Source: Polytrichum commune (taxonomy: Eukaryota > Streptophyta > Polytrichopsida > Polytrichales > Polytrichaceae). From it: a DNA stretch of 64,000 bases. Below, piece by piece: positions 1 to 8,308 of the stretch. The DNA lies in contig OX485804.1 in assembly GCA_950295325.1 (NCBI GenBank), positions 27,650,001 through 27,714,000 on the forward strand. Direction: 5' to 3'. Each line of letters opens with the position of its first letter. The stretch's first letter is position 1. The notes beneath the pieces are model-generated. The model made no database searches. It was not told the DNA's origin and saw only the letters and a list, made by a program, of their open reading frames with translations. The position numbers and the translations under genes were made by a program.

Positions 1-363
1 GAAAATGGGTTCGGTGTCTGCAAGGGGCTGCAAACCCTAAACCTAACAAGCAATGAGCTTGTGGGTAGCAACCGTAGCATACCTGCGGGGATGTACACAC
101 AGCTGCCGTCCATCAAAGTGATCGACCTTTCTCACAATTCTCTCACTGGGACCCTCCCAACTGAGATCAATTGCAGCAGCTTGCAGGTGCTGAGCCTCTC
201 TTTCAACGACTTCACCGGCGCTATCCCTACTGGGCTTGGCTGGTGCCCGCAACTCACTCAGATCAAGAAGACCAATTCGTCGGAGCCTGTGGTTGTGTGG
301 TCCAAATCTTACTGCCCGTATGTCATTCTGGACGATTCTCTCCTGGATTGCTTCTGTGTTTGA
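1..363 (+). CDS. Leucine-rich-repeat protein, C-terminal part (5' end outside window)
   Basis: The frame is open from base 1 to a TGA at 361-363 (120 codons visible). It encodes about three plant-type extracellular LRRs with the LxxLxLxxNxLxGxIP pattern: LQTLNLTSNELVGS, IKVIDLSHNSLTGTLP and LQVLSLSFNDFTGAIP. In the family such repeats form a ligand-binding solenoid of receptor-like kinases or receptor-like proteins. Here the repeats are followed only by a short tail with cysteines, with no transmembrane segment or kinase before the stop. The gene is therefore an LRR-only or receptor-like protein, a truncated pseudogene, or the stop lies in an intron I cannot place. The LRR assignment is secure; the gene-level identity is not. 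Confidence 0.75.
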   Translation, partial: ENGFGVCKGLQTLNLTSNELVGSNRSIPAGMYTQLPSIKVIDLSHNSLTGTLPTEINCSSLQVLSLSFNDFTGAIPTGLGWCPQLTQIKKTNSSEPVVVWSKSYCPYVILDDSLLDCFCV

Positions 364-541
364 ATGTGTGCGAATTCTTGTGTGCATTCAAGTGACTGCA
401 TTGTGTGCAACAGGGAAATTTGTGGCACTGGCAATTTTGAGATGACAGAATTGAAAAGAAGAAGTGACGACTCCATGTTGCCTCGGTTGTGAATTATGTT
501 GTGAATGCTTCATCTTTGAGCTTGTTATAGTCTATTTGTAA
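364..541. other. 3' flank of the LRR gene
   Basis: AT-rich sequence between the LRR stop and the hAT remnant. No further open frame or clear polyadenylation site was recognised. Confidence 0.3.
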
Positions 542-856
542 GCCCAAAATGTTGCTTCATCTTTTCAAGTCGGTCTAATTCTATACGAAATCCCTAATTT
601 GACCTTTAGCATTCAAAATTTGATTAAAACACGGGTAAGGAATAGATTGGGAAGCAAAAACTTGGAAGCTTTACTCAAAGTTGCTTTAGAAGGGCCTGAA
701 GAGGAGTATGATGCTATTTTGATGGATGCCATACCCATGTGGAAGAATGAAACAAAATACAAGTTTCTTTATGCTAACCCAACTACTTATCTGTCTGGTG
801 CAGCCACGGGTCCTACAGCTAACACTTCCACTTCAGTATATGATGATTTGTCTTGA
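542..856 (+). pseudogene. hAT-type transposase C-terminal (dimerisation region) remnant
   Basis: The frame is open from after a TAA at 539-541 to a TGA at 854-856. The stretch KTRVRNRLGSKNLEALLKVA followed by an acidic ALEGPEEEYDAI segment resembles the conserved C-terminal dimerisation region of hAT transposases and domesticated zinc-finger/hAT proteins (pattern RNRLxxxNLxALLxIxxEGP). The catalytic domain is absent upstream, so this is only the tail of the protein. There is no good ATG at its beginning. The family call comes from recognising the motif and was not tested by a search. Confidence 0.55.
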
Positions 857-1057
857 TACCTTGCATTTGGTTGCATCTTATGCTTTCCATTCTCTTCCCA
901 CATGTTTTGATTGTTATTAGTGGTGGATTGTATGTTCTTTCCTCTATGTTTTTTAACACATGCTTTGATTTTTGCATATGTGTGGGCATGTCGTACTAAC
1001 CAGCTTCCCAAAAATGCATGAATCTTATTCTAGGTTTGTGCATTTTTGGGAGGCTGA

Positions 1058-1111
1058 ATCTCTGGCCCTAATTTGGTAGGGGCAAAGCCAGGTTCAAATC
1101 CTGACAGAGAT
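1058..1111 (+). ncRNA. tRNA-like sequence lacking an anticodon arm (tRNA fossil or SINE head)
   Basis: Seven bases at 1058-1064 (ATCTCTG) pair perfectly with 1105-1111 (CAGAGAT), like an acceptor stem. A 4-bp stem CCCT/AGGG (1066-1069/1078-1081) closes an 8-nt loop containing GG, like a D arm. CCAGG/CCTGA (1088-1092/1100-1104) closes the 7-nt loop TTCAAAT, like a T arm with one mismatch. Only GCAAAG separates the D and T arms, so the anticodon arm is missing. GGTTCAAATCC (1091-1101) matches the Pol III box B, and TGGCCCTAATTTGG resembles box A. It cannot be a normal decoding tRNA. Confidence 0.5.
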
Positions 1112-1907
1112 ATGGAACAAAACAATACTTTAGAAGTACAAAAAAATCAAAGAATACATGAAAATAAAAAAACCGGCTATATTTTCTTAGTGTAGGAAAT
1201 TTGCCAATTGAAATTGGCCAATGGAGGCAATGCCACCGGAAGAAATTGAAATTCTAGGAAATTTTCCGACTACTCTTACCACCTCACTGCCACTTCCGGG
1301 CAAATTTTAAAAAAACCGGGATGAATGAAAATTTGCAGGAAATCTACCGGTTGCCTCCCAGAACTTCCCGGACTCTGGTATTGATTGTCTGAAAATTCCA
1401 CAGTATCCATCAGGACATTCGACGCAACTCCACTTTTGCTGCTTAGATTCATAGCATCTTTCACTGTAGTGGGTGTGTTTTTTTCCCGAGATGAGCATCT
1501 TCGCCAAGGGATGTAACCGACATTCCACTAGAAAATGCAGTGCGATGTATAAGAGGGTTTTGTTTTGGTTTTCAATCTCAGAGGTGTAAAAGAGTTGTAA
1601 TATCAGTGTGATAGTATACTAAGTATGTTTCAATAACATTCATCAAATAAGTGCAATAGAATGATAATGATATCCTTACATATGCGCATTTCTTCATAGC
1701 CCCCCCCCCCCCAACCCCATGTGCATGCATCTTAGAGAGTATATACATTTGATGGCTTTTTCTTTTCTTGACAAGGACATTAGGTTGAATCTTGGTGGGT
1801 ATGAAAATTCTTTGTAAAGGATAAAGATAGCAATTATGTGTTGACTATTGAGAGCATGTCACTTGACTGTGCTTGGCATTCAATGTGTATGTCACCAGGG
1901 CCGAGGA
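1112..1907. other. Intergenic, with a poly-C tract at 1700-1712
   Basis: No gene or recognisable transposon was seen. The stretch contains a run of 13 C at 1700-1712. Short open frames on the minus strand at 1276-1528 have no recognisable domain and look like chance. Confidence 0.4.
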
Positions 1908-1910
1908 TTA

Positions 1911-2363
1911 GGGCTACTTCACACACGAGCCAAGAGCTTTGGCCACGAAATTGTGAGAGCCCGAAAGAAAGTGTCCAACGGCCGTCCCAAGACACCTCCA
2001 AAATCATGCAGTGTGGTCATGGGCCCTAAGTGTAGTGTGAGGTCATATGTGACCAGGTTCTCAACCAAATGCTATTTCAATTAATTTTTATTCATGCATG
2101 GTCCTTATACATGATAAAATATAATAAATCAACAGTTCTAAGATTTCCGGGTGCCATGTTGTCCTGGTTTTGTGTTAGGCCTGCCTCCAAGAGGTGGTTT
2201 ATGAAAATCCATGTAGACTTCACATCCATCTTGCATTCATTTGCTATGTTGGTCCCTCAAAGTGGTGTGTGAAGTGAATTTAGACCGGCTCTGCCTTTTC
2301 CACCAATGAGAGTGCTTGAAGTGCAATGGTCACGGGCCCTCAGTCTCGTGTGTGAAGTGGCCC
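1911..2363. mobile_element. Harbinger/Tourist-like MITE, family H1, copy 1
   Basis: The left terminus GGGCTACTTCACACACGAG is the inverted counterpart of the right terminus ending in GTGTGTGAAGTGGCCC. Both are flanked by a TTA target duplication (1908-1910 and 2364-2366), which is typical of PIF/Harbinger elements. It is 453 bp with no coding capacity. Copies at 39202-39790 and 60217-60722 share both termini and subterminal blocks. This copy lies in the opposite orientation to the other two. Confidence 0.8.
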
Positions 2364-2520
2364 TTAGTATCAAACACATATATGTGCTCACCAATCCTTC
2401 CCCTCACATTGCCTTGGATGCAAACTTCAACAAAAGTTAAATGAAATTACATTTTGATTGAAAACAAAGGGCAAACAACAACGCAGTTATAAAGTAATTA
2501 ATTAAGAAAATGAAGACACA

Positions 2521-2596
2521 CCCGATTGGAGGGAAGGCGGAGTCCCTTAAGCATGCCGCACCGCCACATAAAAGAAAAGGACAGGAAGCCAAGGAG
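2521..2596 (-). repeat. Dispersed repeat D1, copy 1
   Basis: Read on the minus strand, it contains GGCGGTGCGGCATG followed by GGGACTCCGCCTTCCC. This matches blocks at 10191-10252 (plus) and 26032-26095 (plus). Class unknown; it could be the 3' end of a LINE or SINE. Confidence 0.45.
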
Positions 2597-2640
2597 ATCC
2601 AACATTACTACAAAACATGGTTTTAAAAAACACTTCCCCA

Positions 2641-3194
2641 TCTAACACGGACAATTATTAGGATATGACTTCACTAACAAGAATTGAATGTTACAATCTA
2701 TGACTAGTGTAGATCAAACTCAACACGTGTAAGTGGGATTAGGTTCAAACGACAACCCCTGTTAAATGAGAAGTGTGTTCTAAGACCACATTTTCTAAGC
2801 AGTGCAACTCATGTGAACAATTCCTAAACCACCAAGTTCATGCGTCGTCAAGTTCATGCATCGTTCCTAAAAGCCAACATAGATGAGATCTATATTTTTT
2901 TGAAGTTTATGTGGAGTCCGCTTGTAATTGATTAAACCCACAAGAGTTATGACAATTGTCGTAGCCAAGGAGTAGCAATAAGATGAGCAGTCATGGGTTA
3001 ACCTATAGATTGACTATATTTAACCCTAAAATTTACACCTCAACATTTCTAGCAACTTCCATATTCATAATTTTTCTAAAAATAATTGCACCCTCCTTAG
3101 AATATGTTTCTCTTTGCGAGAAAAACATTTTCTCACTATTATTCCTCCTAAATAGATTCAAACTCTTATTTTTTGAGTTATAGATGCCTCAACC
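2641..3194. other. Intergenic AT-rich spacer
   Basis: No gene, repeat unit or regulatory element could be supported here. Confidence 0.3.
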
Positions 3195-5140
3195 ATAATA
3201 AAAAAGAAGAAGCAATTGACCAGGGTTTCACTTCTGAAGGGAAACTATCGATAAAGCATGTGATTAACTTGGAAGTTATGAATGTTAAAAAAATCCTCAT
3301 TAGCATTAAGGTTGTAATTTTTTAAATTTAGCCTTTTTCATTTTAAAAATGAACTTAAACAAAATGTGCTGATTTTAGCTAATTCATTTTATGATATTTT
3401 AAATAATATCTTCTCCTTTCAGAAGTATTCATACACATTCAAAATAATTAAGCCCAAATAGAAGTGATTAAGTGTAAATGAGCGTAATCAATGCAAGGTC
3501 TAGATTTCCACAAGAATTCATACTCATTCAAACTAATTAAGCCTAGTTAAGTGCAAGTAAGTAATTAAACCTGACCAAGCATGATGAAACCTAAATAAGT
3601 GTAATTAAGTGCATCAATTCAAGTTTCTCAATTACATCATAATTAATTTAAGCAAGCAAAACTAATTAGATTTGATTAGACTGAATTAGTTTGATATAAT
3701 TCTCAGACTTGCCACATTCATCTAGACAACATAGCAGGCACCAGATTAGGCTTGATTTTGCTTAATTACTTCTAAATGTGATTAGTTAGTTTGAATGTGT
3801 ACGAATACTTGTGAAAGCAGAAGACGTTTATATAATATAGTATAAAATGATTAGCTAAATACAGCACATTATTTTAAGTTTAATAATAAAATAAAAGGGT
3901 TAAATCACATCACAAAAATTATAACCTCAATGCTAGTAATGAGGGTATTTTTAATGTTCTTAGCTTCCAAGTTAATTATGCTTTACTATAGGCTTTCCCT
4001 TGGAAATGAAATCCTAGCCAATTGTTTATTTACTTAGTGGAAGTGAACATATGTATTAAATTTGGACCTTGAAGGTGAGGTGTACATAGTACAGTCCTAC
4101 CTCTTTAATACGACACTTGATAATACAACAACCTCGATATTATGACACAAATTTCGTAAACCAAACTTCCTAGTTCAAATCTACCTCTATACTACGACTA
4201 TGACAATGTTAATACGACACTCCTAGACCCCCCAAATGTCATATTATAGAGGTAATAAATGCATTTATATGGTGGGTCCCACACACTTATATATACAGAA
4301 ATACATAATTTATGTTAAATTCATAAATCTTATACATATGAAGTTTGGATTAAGGAAGTTTAAATGTAAAATGATGAGAACCATGAGAAAATAAACATGA
4401 GAACCATGGGAACTAGGTTCTCTTTCTAAAACCCTACTGACACTCGCAACACTCATCAGTTGGTGTCTTTTTCGCAACAGCTCTTACCCTAAACTCTAAA
4501 CTAACATCCACAAATCTGGATTCGAGGTTTTTAGATCAATTTTTATCTGATTGATGTGTTTTTCATATTTTTGGAAAGCTATTGAAATTTCGCTTCTTTT
4601 GGTGGTAGTCTTGCTTGATTCCGAGTTGTATAGACAAAGTTATGAGCATATGAAGGTCGCCTAGTTCTAGAAATTGATCGATTTGGTTTTGCAATTTGTG
4701 AGGTCAGTTCTTATCCGATTACACCCTTCTTCAAGTCCACATAGGTTTAGTGAGGAGAATTTGCATATTTGTAATACATTTGAAAGAATACTCATTTTTA
4801 TATATGGCAAAATATCTCAAGTGTGTTTTTATGAAGTACCTCGTTATTGTGACAACCAAGTCCAATTTGTCATATTATTGAATATGTGACACCTCGATAA
4901 TACGACCTTTTTCTCGTTTCCCAAACGTGTCATATTAAAGAGGTAGGACTGTATGGTCTTGTGGACAACCAATCTTCAAGAATGCAAGGGCAAAATTTTC
5001 TTTAAGTCGGGTAGGGCGGGCAACATTTTTTTGGTCAAGTTTTGTCAAGGGCTGCCTGAGAGGTTGCAACTTGTGGGTCATGAGCCCCAACCCTTATTCC
5101 GGCCTAGATGCCTCACCCAAAAATTTCATAAGGGGAGGTT
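3195..5140. mobile_element. Foldback element F1, copy A (interrupted)
   Basis: The left arm (about 3200-3560) and right arm (about 3730-4090, resuming at 4954) are imperfect reverse complements. They share blocks such as AAGCATGTGATTAACTTGG / CCAAGTTAATTATGCTTTA. It is homologous to the better-preserved foldback at 15300-16740. The outer left arm is missing. The right arm is split by the pogo-like insertion at 4092-4951 and then continues with the same TTCAAGAATGCAAGGGCAA block as copy B. No coding potential. Confidence 0.7.
4092..4951. mobile_element. pogo/Tigger-like non-autonomous DNA transposon with TA duplication
   Basis: The termini CAGTCCTACCTCTTTAATA and the reverse complement of TATTAAAGAGGTAGGACTG form inverted repeats of about 25 bp. 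They are flanked by TA on both sides (4090-4091, 4952-4953). CAGT ends with a CCTC..TAATACGA continuation and a TA target are characteristic of pogo/Tigger elements (Lemi1-like in plants). It is 860 bp with subterminal repeats of the TCGATAATACGAC type at both ends and no transposase ORF. Foldback copy B (15300-16740) preserves the uninterrupted sequence. Confidence 0.8.
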
Positions 5141-5149
5141 TACCATGTG

Positions 5150-6250
5150 CCGTGGGCAAGTGCTCCGGGTATGTAATTTTAGTTCCAAAAGACTTCACAT
5201 CTTGACAGGTCACTATGAAATTGATGCACAAGGAGGTCACCTTCTATGCAAGAGCTTGACATTCTACATATGACAATTGGAGAGCACTTCATGAGCTTCC
5301 TTGTGCTTTCTTGTTCAAGCAAAGAACATTTTATCCACAACCTCCAATTCTTATTCATAAGCAAACATATATTGCCCCATACACGGCTTTAGTAGGGGAT
5401 GTTTGAGTCCTTGTGTTTGCATAGAACTTGTCATATACTCTCCTCTCCAACTAGCTCACAATTGATCATTCATCCAATTAAAGAGCAATTTCAGTTTCGT
5501 CTCGTAAACAATTCAAGTAAGTGGATATGTTGATGCTACTGCATGTAGCTTGTCATCCAATCTCTCCCCTCGCAAACTTTGTATTTCTCCATAATTATTG
5601 GTCGTAGGCACTCAACATTTCATCCACAACCTTTGGCTTATGTGCCTGAGTAGACAAGTTATTTTTTGTCCCATAAATAATCTGAGTAGGTGGATGCCTC
5701 GCTACCACCAAATGCAACTCGACATCCACTCTCCTCTCGTCAATTATGTAGTTCATAATTGGTCGCTCATCCAAGTGGTAAGCACTTGTATCATCAACTC
5801 CTTGCAATTTTCTATCCTCCAAATGACAAACATAATCTCATCCGTGACAACCTCTAATACAACTCCCTTTTGTTTTCCTATCCAAGAGAGAACATGTCAT
5901 CCACATTATTACCTCCAATTTCCATCCAAGAGCACATAGATAACCCATAATCGGTGCTCATCCAATTGGAGGGCACTTTCAACAACTTTAAAGATTATGT
6001 TTTTCCTATCCACACACATGACATTGCATCCACATTCTAATAATAATTTACGTCCTTGCGCAAATCAATTTGTTCCACAACGAATGAGAGCTGATGGATG
6101 TCTCACTCTTATTGTAACTTGTCATCCACACTCCTCTTGCATATTATGTAGTCCATAAACAACTATAGTAGATGAACGTCTCGTTGCTCAATGTGTAAGC
6201 ATCCACAACTCATCTTCATCCACCTTCTTCTCATTGATTATATAGACCAT
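5150..6250. repeat. Degenerate tandem or dispersed repeat tract
   Basis: Similar blocks recur near 5520-5620, 5690-5780 and 6090-6180. Each has a GTGGATG...CTCG or GATGGATGTCTC start, then a CTTGTCATCCA or CGACATCCACTCTCCTCT core, then TATGTAGTYCATAA. The unit length is irregular (roughly 170-400 bp) and divergence is high. No open frame survives. The origin is unknown. Confidence 0.4.
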
Positions 6251-6594
6251 ATTTAAAGGTCAATTTGGGGCTCTAACATGTATAAATCTTTGTAAGTGAC
6301 TAGTACTAATCCACTTAAACAGCCCCAAGGCCTTTACATGGCATTCCTTGAAATTTCTATTTGAATGAGATAAAGTTAGATTTTAATGCACTAAAAACAA
6401 TTCTGACGCGGCTTGAGGGATGAAAATTGAGTTGGACCAAACTAGAAACCCAATTTGCTTTGTTGGGACTCTGTCAAAGCTTCCTCCCTTCTTGGCCTGG
6501 GTTAATGTTTCGCATGAAATGGCTTCAAATTTTGAAGACCTTGACCCGTCACGTTAAGTGAACCTTATATAAGTTCAGAATAATGCTATTAAAA

Positions 6595-7042
6595 GGTAAT
6601 GCATTTGGAGAAGTGCATCATGGAGAATAAGGACACCCTGCAAGCTCGGGGGGGGGGGGGTAGTCATTGGTTGAAGTAGCAATATACGTGCGAACAAATG
6701 ATAGGGTATTTTAAAAACATGGGGGCAAAAAATTATAAATGGACTTATGAGTAATATAGGGTATCAAAAGTGGCACTGGACATCTTTAAAGTACTATAGG
6801 GTATGGAATAATAAGTAATGCAAGCCATTTTCTATTAACCCAAAGTAGAAAATTACATAATGATAGCATGTGAAAAAAGAAGAGAATTGAAAGTAATACC
6901 CCCCTTATAAAATAGTGGTTGTTCGCACCTATATCCTTAACTTTTTAACACACTGCCCCCCCCCCCCCCCCGAGCCTGCAAGACAATAACCAAGCACAGA
7001 TATCCATGTTCCTCATAATGCACTCCTCCGAATGCATTACCA
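6595..7042. mobile_element. Inverted-repeat element with G/C homopolymer tracts
   Basis: The left end GGTAATGCATTTGGAGAAGT and the right end (reverse complement of ACTCCTCCGAATGCATTACC) pair over about 55 bp. Each arm then runs into a homopolymer: G13 at 6648-6660 and C17 at 6956-6972. Just inside, GTGCGAACAA and TTGTTCGCAC also pair. It is 448 bp with no ORF. A MITE-like element of unassigned superfamily. Confidence 0.55.
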
Positions 7043-7572
7043 AATGTAAAGGCCCAAAGACGGATTTCAACAGCTCCGATTAGTTGAGAAATGTAATGCC
7101 TTGCCTAGAAACACATTGCACTCCGAAATACGTGGGATGCAATATGCAAAGTAAAGCTATCTTGGATTACAACTAAGGGAAATTCGGCCTGGGTCTTTAC
7201 GGAACCATCATGGGTGGGAATGTGCTCATGTACTTGCCCATTCTCAGTAGGGCGGACTCCATTGGGAATCTACACCGCTGCTTTCCTAGCAGTGCGAGGG
7301 TGATCGGAAAGCAGCTACGAGGACAATTCGGTTTCTTTGGGTCACTTTAGTTGAGTAGATGCCCCCAACCCTCCAGGCTAACAGGATCGCAGTTAACGTT
7401 GGCCTCAGGTGCAGAAGAATGGGGAATGCAAATTTGCTCGCAGAAGTTAGGATTATTTTGTCCATAGATCGACGTCGAAGGAGAGTGCAGTGATGGAGAT
7501 GCACAAGACTAGTGAGTCTTTACCTCTGGCATTAGCATTTAGATGTAACAACGATACACGGGCGTTTGTTGA
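7043..7572. other. Intergenic, upstream of the transporter gene
   Basis: No gene or repeat was recognised in this stretch. The minus-strand frames at 7286-7504 and 7453-7650 show no domain. Confidence 0.3.
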
Positions 7573-8107
7573 GCTGATGCCAACTTTGTGATGGGTTGGA
7601 TGGACCTTTTTTGAGGCCAAACCCAAAAAATCCTCACACCGTAACTGCAAAATCGTCTGAACAGAATAGTAGTGTGGACGTTCTGTTTAGCTGATGCCAA
7701 TTTTGTGGTTGGTTTGATGAATTGCTCAGAAATCTTTCTCAAACCATGTGTGCATGCTCACTAGGGAGGTGCTGTGAGCCAAGAGTGTATAACAAGTGAA
7801 GGAAAAATTAGTTGTCACCCTGCAACTAGCGATGGCAACTAAGAACCACCATTAGTTTCAAATTTTCAGCTGATGCCAACTTTGTGCTGAGTTGGATGGA
7901 CCTGTTTTGAGGAATGAATTAACCCACAAATCTTTCTCAAACCGTGGCTGCATCATCAAAAACGTCCCAACAAATCATCTGTCCATCCTCACTAGCTAGT
8001 TGCTGTGAGCCAAGAAACTCAAGTGTACAAGTGGAGGTCAAGGAACTCAATGTTGTCGTCCTGCAGCTAAGCGATGGCAACTGAGAACCACCAACTGCAA
8101 GTTGCTC
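7573..8107 (+). repeat. Degraded tandem copies of the transporter gene's 5' end
   Basis: Units begin with AGCTGATGCCAA at 7573 (truncated), 7689 and 7868, and a diverged one begins at 8108 just before the gene. Each full unit contains GCTGTGAGCCAAGA(G), then TCCTGCAGCT or CCTGCAACT, then an ATGGCAACT, then CAACTGCAAGTTG or a decayed version. The gene itself reads CTGTGAGCCGCCAAGAG, CCTGCAGCC, ATGGCTACT and CAACTGGAAGTTG. The copies' ATGs lie at 7832 and 8074 and the gene's at 8309, spaced 242 and 235 bp. In-frame stops follow the ATG in both copies, so they are non-coding. Confidence 0.7.
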
Positions 8108-8308
8108 AGCTGATGAAGAATAATTTTTGTGATGAGTCTTATTAATCTGATGACATGCTTTTGAGGAATCCTCACTCAAACCGACCCGTACTTGCACCAA
8201 AATAACATTCTGGACCACAAAATGTGTCCATGTTCAGTTAGTACTGTGAGCCGCCAAGAGTGCAGTAGTGGATCTGGAGGTAGAATGAGTTCATGTGGGC
8301 CTGCAGCC

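Noticed and set aside
1276-1528. Overlapping minus-strand frames of 62-73 codons
   Set aside because: No domain and no conserved counterpart; background frames.
7689-8107. Upstream ATGs at 7832 and 8074 as alternative starts of the transporter
   Set aside because: Both reach in-frame stops within a few codons and are not in frame with exon 1 over the whole interval.
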